From Neptunitalea lumnitzerae (GTDB taxonomy: Bacteria; Bacteroidota; Bacteroidia; Flavobacteriales; Flavobacteriaceae), in assembly GCF_027924185.1 (NCBI RefSeq), contig NZ_BRVO01000003.1, forward strand, positions 186,001 to 250,000: a stretch of 64,000 bases of DNA, written 5' to 3'. This document shows, one piece after another, positions 18,065-26,159 of this stretch (its first letter is position 1; each line of letters starts with the position of its first letter). The notes beneath the pieces are model-generated. The model was not told the origin of the DNA. It saw nothing but the letters and a program-made list of their open reading frames with translations, and made no database searches. The position numbers and the translations under genes were made by a program.

Positions 18065-18310
18065 GATTTGTTGATTTTAGTTATGTAAGGATTTAAAATT
18101 TAAAGAGACTAAGAAACTATACAGTAAAGTTATTACAACCGTGCTCTTATTTTGAGCCCACAATATCTGAAACATTAAATCTTTATTTTCCATAAAAGAT
18201 GTTCTAAAAACAAAATGAAGATTTTAACTTTACTCTTTTATAAATGTATAATAAATAGCTGACAAAAGTAAGAGTACGGCTAATTAATTTTCAAAAAGAA
18301 CTAGTTTTCA

Positions 18311-19177
18311 ATGGCAAACGATAAGAACATCCAAAAACAAAGCATTCAAATTCCTACACAATTTATTTATTTAGGGAAGGCTTTACAATTTGTATCTAAA
18401 AAACTAGCGGCATTTTACGCAGGTAGCCTGTTTATGACACCTATTAAATTTAAAATGCCCAAAAGAGAATTTCATATGGATAAAGAAAGCGTGCAAACTC
18501 CTTTGTTTATACCATCTTTACAAAAAGAAATAGTAGTGTATACCTACGGAAATTCTGATAAAAAAATACTCTTAAGTCACGGTTGGTGTGGCAGAGGTAC
18601 GCAGTTGTATAAAATTGCTGATGCCTTACTAAAAGAAGGTTATACTACTATAAGCTTTGATGCGCCAGCTCACGGTAAATCTGCTGGAAAAAAAAGCAAC
18701 ATGAAAGAGTTTATAGAAGTAATTCTTGAAATGGAAAAACAATATGGCCCTTTTGAGGCTGCTGTAGGACACTCATTAGGGGGGATGGCATTGCTAAACG
18801 CATACAAACAACCTAAGAGCATAAAAAAATTAGTTACTGTAGGAAGTGGCAATGTAATTGATGACATTATAAAAGATTTTATAAAGCAAATGAAAATGCA
18901 ACCCGTAGTGGGTAAACTAATGAAAAAGCGAATTGAAACCAGAATTAATGAAACCATGAACGATTTCTCTTCGTATATAGCTGCAAAAGAAATTGACATA
19001 CCTGTACTAGTAATACATGATGAAGATGATGTAGATGTACCAGTTACCGCTGCCTACCAAATAAAAGAACAACTTACCAACGGCTCTATATACATTACCA
19101 AAGGTTTAGGCCATAGAAAAATATTGGGTAATGATACTGTTATTGAAAAAATTGTAAACCATATAAAAACCCCATGA
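18311..19177 (+). CDS. Alpha/beta hydrolase
   Basis: A 288-residue alpha/beta-hydrolase fold protein. The oxyanion region is LLSHGWCGRG, the nucleophile Ser is in GHSLGGMAL, the acid is probably in IHDEDDVDVPV and the His in GLGHRKILG. The first 40 residues form a helix with no cleavage site, so it is probably cytoplasmic or peripherally attached. Its stop overlaps the msrB start as ATGA, so the two genes are translationally coupled. Substrate unknown. Confidence 0.88.
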   Translation: MANDKNIQKQSIQIPTQFIYLGKALQFVSKKLAAFYAGSLFMTPIKFKMPKREFHMDKESVQTPLFIPSLQKEIVVYTYGNSDKKILLSHGWCGRGTQLYKIADALLKEGYTTISFDAPAHGKSAGKKSNMKEFIEVILEMEKQYGPFEAAVGHSLGGMALLNAYKQPKSIKKLVTVGSGNVIDDIIKDFIKQMKMQPVVGKLMKKRIETRINETMNDFSSYIAAKEIDIPVLVIHDEDDVDVPVTAAYQIKEQLTNGSIYITKGLGHRKILGNDTVIEKIVNHIKTP

Positions 19178-19671
19178 AAATGAAAAATGTATTCATTGCG
19201 CTAATCGCAATTATTTTTGTAAGTTGTAATAGCGAAGCACAAACCGAAAAAGAAAAAAAAGATATGAATGAGAAGCAATATGCTGTAGAAAAAACAGAAG
19301 CTGAATGGAAAGCTGAATTAACGCCGGAAGAATATAGAATTCTGCGCCAAAAAGGAACAGAATATCCAGGTACCGGAAAGTACAATCTTCATTTTGAGGA
19401 TGGTGCCTACACTTGTAAAGGGTGTGGCACTAAACTTTTTGAAAGTGGCCAAAAATTTGAAAGTAGTTGTGGCTGGCCAAGTTTTGATGATGCTATTGAA
19501 GGTACTGTAGAGTATATACAAGACTATACCCACGGCATGGTACGTACCGAAATTTTATGTGCTAACTGTGGCGGACATTTAGGTCACGTTTTTGATGATG
19601 GACCTACCGAAACCGGAAAACGCTACTGTGTAAACTCTGCCAGTATTAACTTTGAAAAAGATGGAGAGTAA
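19174..19671 (+). CDS. msrB: Peptide-methionine (R)-S-oxide reductase, exported lipoprotein form
   Basis: Reduces methionine-R-sulfoxide in oxidised proteins. A lipoprotein signal (lipobox FVSC, Cys about residue 15) comes before the MsrB domain. Zinc-binding CKGC and CANC, the SSCGWPSFD substrate motif and the catalytic Cys in GKRYCVNSAS are all present. The lipid anchor places the enzyme in the periplasm. It is the second gene of a four-gene coupled series: it overlaps the hydrolase by 4 bases and the DinB-like gene by 11. Confidence 0.95.
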   Translation: MKMKNVFIALIAIIFVSCNSEAQTEKEKKDMNEKQYAVEKTEAEWKAELTPEEYRILRQKGTEYPGTGKYNLHFEDGAYTCKGCGTKLFESGQKFESSCGWPSFDDAIEGTVEYIQDYTHGMVRTEILCANCGGHLGHVFDDGPTETGKRYCVNSASINFEKDGE

Positions 19672-20239
19672 TAGCACTAACTATTTAGAAAGTATTAAAA
19701 AGCAATTTGCTTACTATAAACTGCTGGGAGATAAAACACTTCTGGCAGTTTCTGATTCTGATATTCATTATACCTTTAATGAAACCTCTAATAGCTTAGC
19801 CATAATTGTAAAGCACATGGCAGGTAATATGCTAAGCCGTTGGACACACTTTTTAACTGAAGATGGTGAAAAAAAATGGCGTAATAGAGATGATGAGTTT
19901 GTAGACTCTTATGCTGATAAAACTACTATGCTAGCCCACTGGGAAAAAGGTTGGCAATGCTTATTTACAGCTATAGACAGCGTGAATGAAGATAACTTTT
20001 CTCAATTGGTATATATACGCAATCAAGGACATACCATTACCGAAGCCATAAACAGACAACTGGCACATTATGCCTACCACGTTGGGCAAATTGTATTTTT
20101 AGGAAAAATGATTAAAGATACCGAGTGGGAGTCGCTTAGTATACCTAAAAATGCCTCTAAAAGTTATAATGCCGAAAAATTTAATCAAGAGAAAAAAAGG
20201 TCTCATTTTACAGATGACGAAATATCTAGGCTCTCTTGA
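19661..20239 (+). CDS. DUF1572 / DinB-superfamily protein
   Basis: A 192-residue four-helix protein. The His positions of the DinB-like metal site are plausible: IVKHMAGNM near residue 50, and NRQLAHYAYHVGQIVFLGK with the HxxYHxGQ signature near residue 130. Such proteins are often thiol-dependent transferases, but the substrate here is unknown. The start at 19661 (MESNSTNY) is preferred over a codon three residues upstream; it overlaps the end of msrB by 11 bases. Confidence 0.85.
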   Translation: MESNSTNYLESIKKQFAYYKLLGDKTLLAVSDSDIHYTFNETSNSLAIIVKHMAGNMLSRWTHFLTEDGEKKWRNRDDEFVDSYADKTTMLAHWEKGWQCLFTAIDSVNEDNFSQLVYIRNQGHTITEAINRQLAHYAYHVGQIVFLGKMIKDTEWESLSIPKNASKSYNAEKFNQEKKRSHFTDDEISRLS

Positions 20240-20684
20240 TTTTGAGAAGCAAAGAGCAAAGCTTATTTCTGAACAACTTAGAAAATTTACCGATAGCTAT
20301 GCCTACATGGTTGCAGGGCAATTTGCGAATATTGACTTTTGGATAAACGAAGCTATAACCTCTTTAAAAGCTTTAGATGAACATAACATCCGATTTGAAA
20401 AAATGTATAATGCTCAAAAGAATTGGATAGAAGAAAAGAAAGTAAAAGTTCCTGATTACTGTTATATATGTAACGGAATTTGTGAACTAAGTCATGACGG
20501 TTATATTACACCTGACCTTCCTAAACAAAAGATTGATAAAACAGAAATAAGAAAAAAATTAATTAATTCAGTATATTATTTTTTAATCCGTTGCTATAAA
20601 GTTGGACTCCTTGATCAAGAAGAAATGAAAAGTTTTTGCAATCAGATTGGTACTGATATTGACCCATACGATCTAAAAAAGTAA
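20214..20684 (+). CDS. Conserved protein with CxxCxxxC motif, function unknown
   Basis: A 156-residue soluble protein, mostly helical, with a Cys cluster (YCYICNGICELSHDG) near the middle and two further Cys near the end. I do not recognise the family. The frame opens at 20151, but the ATG at 20214 (MTKYLGSLDFEKQ) gives a more reasonable 26-base overlap with the preceding DinB-like gene. As the last member of a coupled operon with msrB, it may have a redox or metal-related role, but this is only context. Confidence 0.65.
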   Translation: MTKYLGSLDFEKQRAKLISEQLRKFTDSYAYMVAGQFANIDFWINEAITSLKALDEHNIRFEKMYNAQKNWIEEKKVKVPDYCYICNGICELSHDGYITPDLPKQKIDKTEIRKKLINSVYYFLIRCYKVGLLDQEEMKSFCNQIGTDIDPYDLKK

Positions 20685-20802
20685 TCTCTTCTTAGTTAAA
20701 AACAAAATAAGTTGTTAATTTTTTCTAAATGAATTGCAGAAATTTCTGTCAATTAGTTTACTTTCGTTTTTTAAATGAAACAAAACTTCTTGCTATAAAA
20801 AT

Positions 20803-21822
20803 ATGAATAAACATATCTTAGTATTACTACTCTTCTTGAATATTACCTTAACGTTTGCTCAAGACATTTACGAATACGAAAAAGAAATTACCCATAAAAA
20901 CAACTACCAATTTACCGAGTTTAAGTTTGCAAAAAATGACGAAAACATTTCACTCTTTGGTACTCTAATTGAGCCTAAGTTAAACTATGATAAAATTGTT
21001 TTTATTGTTAGCGGAACAGGACCACACACAAGAAATGCACACAATTATTTAACAGAAGAGCTTTTACTAAACAATATTGCAGTGTTTAGATTTGACAAAA
21101 GAGGTACCGGAAAATCAGAAGGAACTTATAGCAACCAACCCACTACATACATTAAAGACCTATATAATATACTATCTGAATTCAAAACTGATTTTAGTGA
21201 TAAGAAAATAGGCATTATAGGGCATAGCTTAGGGGGTATTGCAGCTATCGGAAGTATTCAAAAAGGTTTAAATATTGACTTTTTAATTCAATGGTCTACC
21301 CCTGTTGGTAATTATGGAGATTTTATTAAATACCAACTTACCTCACGGTATACAAATAAAGAATTGAATAATTTATTTAAGACAAAAGACAGTAAGGAAA
21401 TAGATGAAATTATTCATATGGTTCAAGCTACTGTATTTGCAAATAGCAATAAAGAATACGCCGATATTTATGATGCTGTAGAGAAAAAAGCTAAAGAAAA
21501 AGGATTTAAAGAGAAACAATTTCGCAGACTTGTAGTTAATCCAGATAATATGGATTTGATGAAATATAATTTTGATTCCACTTATAAAAATTTAGAAATC
21601 CCAACCTTATACATTATTGGTTCTAAGGACTCTTTTGTTAATCCAGAAAAAACTAAAGAAACTTTTGAGGCTTACCATAATTCAAACATCACATTTACCA
21701 TGTTTGACGGTTTAAATCATTATTTAACCAATACTGGTGAAATTACAAAAATAACCAATGAACTTTACAAAATGGATGAAAAAGCAAAGAGTACCATTAT
21801 AAATTTCATCAAGAAACAATAA
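20803..21822 (+). CDS. Secreted alpha/beta hydrolase
   Basis: A 339-residue hydrolase with a signal peptide (about residues 1-19, ending TFAQ). The fold markers are IVSGTGPHTR near the oxyanion hole, FDKRGTGKSEG, the nucleophile in IGHSLGGIAA, an acidic residue in IIGSKDSFVNPE and His in FDGLNHYL. The pattern matches the dienelactone-hydrolase-like / EstD-type esterases of Bacteroidota. It acts in the periplasm or outside the cell; the substrate is unknown. It stands alone between a 119-base and a 161-base gap. Confidence 0.88.
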   Translation: MNKHILVLLLFLNITLTFAQDIYEYEKEITHKNNYQFTEFKFAKNDENISLFGTLIEPKLNYDKIVFIVSGTGPHTRNAHNYLTEELLLNNIAVFRFDKRGTGKSEGTYSNQPTTYIKDLYNILSEFKTDFSDKKIGIIGHSLGGIAAIGSIQKGLNIDFLIQWSTPVGNYGDFIKYQLTSRYTNKELNNLFKTKDSKEIDEIIHMVQATVFANSNKEYADIYDAVEKKAKEKGFKEKQFRRLVVNPDNMDLMKYNFDSTYKNLEIPTLYIIGSKDSFVNPEKTKETFEAYHNSNITFTMFDGLNHYLTNTGEITKITNELYKMDEKAKSTIINFIKKQ

Positions 21823-21911
21823 CTAATAAAGATAAACAAGGTGCTTTGTAGTGCTATTGCAGCTATTGTTTAGCTTACTTCATTTCATTATTATCTCACA
21901 ATATTTTAAAT

Positions 21912-21957
21912 AAAAAAGAGAACCTTATACAGATAATTAAACTTCATAGGCTCTCTT
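21912..21957 (-). terminator. Possible terminator of the ndh gene
   Basis: Imperfect stem AAGAGA (21916-21921) and TCTCTT (21952-21957), with CCT/AGG pairing further in and a long loop. On the minus strand it is followed by TTTTTTATTT. The weak inner stem keeps confidence low. Confidence 0.45.
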
Positions 21958-21983
21958 CAATTTTATATTGTAGCTATTTTTAA

Positions 21984-23303
21984 TTAGGCAGTTACTTCTT
22001 CCTCTTTTTTAACTACTACTTCAGATTTATTTTCACGTTTGTAGTAGCGGAAAATAGAACGCGCTGCTTTATCGTAGTTAATGTAATTATACATCCAGTT
22101 AAAAAAGGTAATTACTCTGTTTCTAAAACCTACTAAAGAGAATAAGTGAACAAACATCCAGATAAACCAAGCAAAGAAACCTCCAAAGTGTAATTTTTTA
22201 ATATCTGCTACTGCTTTGTTTCTACCAATTGTTGCCATAGAACCTTTATCTATATATTTAAAAGGTTTCATAGGTTTATTGTTAATAAGGTTCATTAAGT
22301 TTTTAGCTAGTAACTCACCTTGTTGAATGGCAGGCTGTGCTAATTGTGGGTGACCTTTCGGATATTCATCAGACATCATTAACGCAATATCACCAATGGC
22401 AAATATGTTATTATAGCCGTCTACTTGGTTATATTCATTTACTATATATCTTTTTACTTTATCATGTATGGCATTTTCATTAACCCCTAAAACAGGATTT
22501 CCTGTTACCCCGGCAGACCATATAAAAGTACTTGCCTTTAAAATAACTCCTTCTTTAGTTTCTACATTCGTTCCATCGTATTGGGTTACTAAAGTTTTTA
22601 AATGTATGGTAACTCCCAACTCTCTTAAAAACTTCTCGGCTTTTTTAGATGCCGTCTCGCTCATAGGAGGCAATAATCTAGGAGCTCCTTCCAACAAGTG
22701 AATTTCCATTTTAGACAAGTCAATATCCGGATAATCTTTAGGAAACACTTTACGTTTTAATTCTGCCAATGCTCCGGCTAGCTCCACGCCTGTTGGTCCA
22801 CCCCCAACTACTACAAACGTCATGTACGCTTGGCGTTCTTCATCATTTTCGGTAACACTTGCCTTTTCAAAATTCTGAAGCATAAAGCTTCTAATATCCA
22901 ATGCCTGTGGTACGGTTTTCATAGGAAGCGCATTATACTCAATTTGCTTATTTCCGAAATAATTAGTTTTGGTACCTGTAGCAATCACCAAATAATCGTA
23001 TTCTAAACTACCTATATTGGTATCTATAACCTGGGTGGTTGGATTTATATTTTTAACTTCTGCCATCCTAAAATGAAAATTCTTATGTTTTTTCATAATC
23101 TTTCTCAAAGGATAAGCTATCGAATCTGCTTCTAACCCACTGGTAGAAACTTGATATAATAAAGGCTGAAAAGTATGATAGTTATGTCTATCAAACATCA
23201 CAAGTTGTATGGGAAGTCCTTTTAGTTTTTTGGCAATTGAGATGCCTGCAAACCCACCTCCCACTATTACAACCCTGGGCATTTTGGTTTTGGGTATATT
23301 CAT
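21984..23303 (-). CDS. ndh: Type II NADH:quinone oxidoreductase (NDH-2)
   Basis: A 439-residue single-subunit, non-proton-pumping NADH dehydrogenase. FAD site VVIVGGGFAGISIAKKL (about 11-27), NADH site VVVGGGPTGVELAGALAEL (about 165-183) and the second FAD motif FAIGDIALM. The C-terminal third carries a hydrophobic stretch (FFAWFIWMFVHLFSLVGF) that would bind the membrane surface and reach the quinone pool, followed by a charged tail. Length and motif order fit NDH-2 better than sulfide:quinone reductase, since the paired Cys of the latter are missing. Confidence 0.93.
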   Translation of the reverse strand: MNIPKTKMPRVVIVGGGFAGISIAKKLKGLPIQLVMFDRHNYHTFQPLLYQVSTSGLEADSIAYPLRKIMKKHKNFHFRMAEVKNINPTTQVIDTNIGSLEYDYLVIATGTKTNYFGNKQIEYNALPMKTVPQALDIRSFMLQNFEKASVTENDEERQAYMTFVVVGGGPTGVELAGALAELKRKVFPKDYPDIDLSKMEIHLLEGAPRLLPPMSETASKKAEKFLRELGVTIHLKTLVTQYDGTNVETKEGVILKASTFIWSAGVTGNPVLGVNENAIHDKVKRYIVNEYNQVDGYNNIFAIGDIALMMSDEYPKGHPQLAQPAIQQGELLAKNLMNLINNKPMKPFKYIDKGSMATIGRNKAVADIKKLHFGGFFAWFIWMFVHLFSLVGFRNRVITFFNWMYNYINYDKAARSIFRYYKRENKSEVVVKKEEEVTA

Positions 23304-23396
23304 TAGAACTTGTTTTAATAATTACTATAAATTTACAGTAAAAAAAATGATAATCCCTTTTTAGTAAGTATTTAGTATTTAATTAATACTCTAACC

Positions 23397-23425
23397 TTGT
23401 AATTTTAGCATATATTTTAATTTTG
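23397..23425 (+). promoter_or_regulatory. Promoter of the ECF sigma factor operon
   Basis: TTG (23397-23399), 18 bases, TAATTTTG (23418-23425): a full match to the Bacteroidota vegetative consensus. It is about 50 bases before the GTG start, so the leader would be about 45 bases. The vegetative type argues that the operon is not driven solely by its own sigma factor. Confidence 0.65.
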
Positions 23426-23476
23426 TACGTAACATTTTTACCTTAATGACTACATATAGCTAAACATCGTCCATTA

Positions 23477-23971
23477 GTGAACAAAGAATTACAACATACA
23501 TTTGTAACCTTATTAGAAGAAAACCAAAATATTGTACATAAAATATGTAGGTTATATACTTCTGATCAAGATTCACATAACGACCTTTTTCAAGAAATTA
23601 CAATACAATTATGGAAAGCCTATCCAAAATTTAGAGGGGATGCTAAATTTAGTACTTGGATGTATAGGGTTGCCTTAAATACTGCAATTACTTTATACAG
23701 AAAATCTAAGAAAAAAGTAAAAACTCAAGAATTTGAGGGCGTTAGTTTTAAAATTAAAGCTGAAGAGTACAACGATGAAATAGAACAGCAATTAAAACTA
23801 ATGTACGACGCAATTAGAGAACTAAACGACATAGATAAAGCATTGGTTTTTCTATACCTAGAAGACAGAGATTACAAAGATATTTCTGAAACCTTAGGAA
23901 TATCTGAAGTAAATGCAAGAGTGAAAATGAACAGAATTAAAACCAAACTTAAGACCGTTTTGAACCCATAA
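23477..23971 (+). CDS. RNA polymerase sigma factor, ECF (sigma-70 family)
   Basis: A 164-residue ECF sigma factor. Region 2 includes DLFQEITIQLWKAYPKFRGDAKFSTWMYRVALNTA (the -10 binding part, here named by its position at about residues 35-70), and region 4 ends with YKDISETLGISEVNARVKMNRIKTKLK. The start codon is GTG at 23477, with no ATG nearby that would keep the N-terminal helix. The gene is followed after 3 bases by a membrane protein gene that probably encodes its regulator. It is divergent from ndh across 173 bases. Confidence 0.92.
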   Translation: MNKELQHTFVTLLEENQNIVHKICRLYTSDQDSHNDLFQEITIQLWKAYPKFRGDAKFSTWMYRVALNTAITLYRKSKKKVKTQEFEGVSFKIKAEEYNDEIEQQLKLMYDAIRELNDIDKALVFLYLEDRDYKDISETLGISEVNARVKMNRIKTKLKTVLNP

Positions 23972-23974
23972 GTT

Positions 23975-24631
23975 ATGGATGAATTAGAATTTTTAAAAAA
24001 AGACTGGCAACGTAAGGCGCTAACGCTCCCTAAATTGTCGTACGACCAAATACACCAGATGATCTGGAGAAAATCTTCCTCCATTGTGAAGTGGATTTTC
24101 TATATAAGTATTATTGAATTTGTATTTTGGTTGGTAATAGCTATCTCTGCTAAATTTACAGATGTATTAAATGCAGACAGAGTTGAGCTTATAGAAGAGA
24201 TTTTTCATGTATTTATTATACAAGCTATCACATTTGTATATTATGCAGGGCTTATAGTTTTTATCTATTTCTTCTTTTTAAATTACAAGCGCATCTCTAC
24301 TATAGATAATGTAAAAACATTACTAAAAAATATTCTTAGAACCCGTAGAACAGTTAACTATTATGTATGGTTTAATTTAGGATACTTTGCATTGGTAAGT
24401 ATTATTACCCTATCTATTCTTATCAATCAGAATGCTGATATGGTAAACTTACACCAAGAGTTTACAGAACAAGGTAGAGAAATGACCTTTTACATGGCTT
24501 TCTATGGTGTTACCATTTTATTTATTGCCCTATTTGGCTTTGTCATATGGTTATTTTACAAATTGCTATACGGTATATTATTAGGCAAATTAAAACGAAA
24601 TTATAAAGAGCTAAAGAAAATAGATTTATAA
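23975..24631 (+). CDS. Membrane protein coupled to an ECF sigma factor, candidate anti-sigma factor
   Basis: A 218-residue protein. The N-terminal 38 residues are soluble (MDELEFLKKDWQRK) and are followed by four predicted membrane segments (about 40-60, 80-105, 130-150, 170-200). I recognise no zinc (HxxxCxxC) anti-sigma motif. The 3-base gap to the sigma factor gene and the cytoplasmic N-terminus fit an anti-sigma role, but this is inference from position. The stop lies exactly at the left edge of a bidirectional terminator. Confidence 0.75.
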   Translation: MDELEFLKKDWQRKALTLPKLSYDQIHQMIWRKSSSIVKWIFYISIIEFVFWLVIAISAKFTDVLNADRVELIEEIFHVFIIQAITFVYYAGLIVFIYFFFLNYKRISTIDNVKTLLKNILRTRRTVNYYVWFNLGYFALVSIITLSILINQNADMVNLHQEFTEQGREMTFYMAFYGVTILFIALFGFVIWLFYKLLYGILLGKLKRNYKELKKIDL

Positions 24632-24660
24632 AAAAAGCGATTCTTATGAATCGCTTTTTT
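24631..24660 (+). terminator. Bidirectional terminator overlapping the end of the acyltransferase gene
   Basis: Perfect stem AAAAAAGCGATTC (24631-24643) and GAATCGCTTTTTT (24648-24660) around TTAT. It ends the sigma-factor operon on the plus strand. On the minus strand its right arm encodes the last residues (KKSDS) and its loop holds the stop of the convergent gene. Confidence 0.88.
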
Positions 24661-25471
24661 TATGATGATCTGCGCTGTAGCGCCTTAGTTCATTTAATTC
24701 TTCCATTTCCTTAATTTCTGCGGTAGTTAACACCTTTAAGAAAGAAGGATGTTGCTCAATAGCATATTCAATTTTTTCTACTATATCATCTATAGACTCG
24801 TTATCATAATCAATTTGTAAAGGCTCTTTAATCACCATAGATTGTAGAATTCCTTTCTTCTTAACGTTCAATCCTTTTTTATCAAAAGAACGTCTAAACC
24901 CATCTATTACAATAGGTATTACAATAGGCTTGTATTTTTTAATAATATGAGCGGTTCCCTTTCTAATAGGTTTCCAAGGTTTGGTAGTACCCTGCGGAAA
25001 GGTAATAACCCAACCATCATTTAAGGCTTTCCCTATGTTAGAAATGTCACTCATTTTCACCTGTCTGTTTACCTCTTGCCCGTTAGCTCTCCAAGTACGC
25101 TCTATACTAATAGACCCAGCATAGGCTAAAATTTTTGGTAAAAGCCCTGCTTTCATAGTTTCTAAAGCAGCTACATAGTAAATATTAAGCTTAGGGTGCC
25201 ATAGATACCCTACATTTTTAATAGAGTCTTGTCTACCCTTTAAGCTTGCATTAAATACGTGAAACATGGCCACAACATCGGCAAAATAGGTTTGGTGGTT
25301 AGAAATAAAAAGCACCTTAGTCTCTGGTAAATCTTTAATAATTTCTGACCCTTCTATTTTTAGTTGATTAAATCCATTATAGCGTCTGTGCGTCATTAAA
25401 CCTGCCACTCTAATCAACCATTTTTTCAAAAAAAGTATATGTCCAAAAGGATTCTTTTTAAATAACCCCAT
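24644..25471 (-). CDS. PlsC-like 1-acylglycerol-3-phosphate acyltransferase family protein
   Basis: A 275-residue acyltransferase (PF01553 type), probably acylating a glycerophospholipid or a lipid-linked acceptor at the inner membrane. Block I is ISNHQTYFADV; the usual HX4D is here HX5D, with one extra residue between His and Asp. Block III is FPQGTTKPW in place of FPEGTRS, and a block with IPIVIDGFRRSF follows. These changes suggest a divergent clade. The C-terminus lies inside a terminator hairpin. Confidence 0.82.
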   Translation of the reverse strand: MGLFKKNPFGHILFLKKWLIRVAGLMTHRRYNGFNQLKIEGSEIIKDLPETKVLFISNHQTYFADVVAMFHVFNASLKGRQDSIKNVGYLWHPKLNIYYVAALETMKAGLLPKILAYAGSISIERTWRANGQEVNRQVKMSDISNIGKALNDGWVITFPQGTTKPWKPIRKGTAHIIKKYKPIVIPIVIDGFRRSFDKKGLNVKKKGILQSMVIKEPLQIDYDNESIDDIVEKIEYAIEQHPSFLKVLTTAEIKEMEELNELRRYSADHHKKSDS

Positions 25472-25517
25472 ATCTGGTTTTAGTTTTAAGGATAGCTACA
25501 AACATACGAATTAGAAA

Positions 25518-26159
25518 TTATATGACCTGTTTATATAAGCTTTTAACTTCATTTAAAATCATTCCGGTAGCACCCCAAACAATGTAATCGTTAAAATTAA
25601 AAGCTGGTACCTGTATATTTTTTGCATAAGACGTAGACATAAGTACCTCTTCTACAAGGGTATCGTCTAATAAATCTTCAAACGAAACTTTTACTAAGGT
25701 AGCCACTTCTGCCTCCTGTATGGTAAAATCGGGTGTATCATCTACATATCCTAAATAGGGTTGTACCAAAAAATTACTAGGCGGAATAAACACCTTACTT
25801 AGAGTTTTTACAATTACCACATTGTCTTGTGCTATCCCAATTTCCTCTTCCGTTTCTCGTAATGCTGTCTCTGTTAAATCAGCATCGGTAACTTCTACCT
25901 TACCTCCTGGCAACGATATTTGATTAGAATGTACCCCTTTATAAGTGTGCCTCAAGGTTAATAAAAAATAGGTTTTCTCTGTATCATCTGGATAAAAACA
26001 CGCTAAAACAGCCGCTTTCCGTGCTTCTGTAAATGATGCATTGGATTGTAAAATGTTCTTAATTCTTAATTCAGAACTCATTTTATTGTGTGCCTCCCTG
26101 CCGGGTAAAGGCATATTTTGTACTTTTGAAGTAATTTGTTTAAAATCATTAAAATTCAT
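25518..26159 (-). CDS. Nudix hydrolase, CoA pyrophosphatase type
   Basis: A 213-residue protein. The LPGGKVEVTDADLTETALRE stretch and the following TEEEIG form the Nudix box of the CoA/NUDT7-NudL group, including the inserted residues after GGK typical of that group. The preceding motif YFLLTLRHTYKGVHSNQIS corresponds to the UPF0035 signature. It would cleave CoA or acyl-CoA to 3',5'-ADP and 4'-phosphopantetheine. The frame runs on to 26348, but the ATG at 26159 fits family N-termini (MNFNDF..., PLPGREAHNKM). This start codon overlaps that of the divergent cyclophilin gene within CATG. Confidence 0.9.
   Translation of the reverse strand: MNFNDFKQITSKVQNMPLPGREAHNKMSSELRIKNILQSNASFTEARKAAVLACFYPDDTEKTYFLLTLRHTYKGVHSNQISLPGGKVEVTDADLTETALRETEEEIGIAQDNVVIVKTLSKVFIPPSNFLVQPYLGYVDDTPDFTIQEAEVATLVKVSFEDLLDDTLVEEVLMSTSYAKNIQVPAFNFNDYIVWGATGMILNEVKSLYKQVI

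Noticed and set aside
18263-18294. TTG-N21-TACTTTTG on the minus strand as the glgB promoter
   Set aside because: It matches the consensus but would give a leader of about 190 bases and overlaps the divergent hydrolase upstream region, so I mention it only within the glgB entry.
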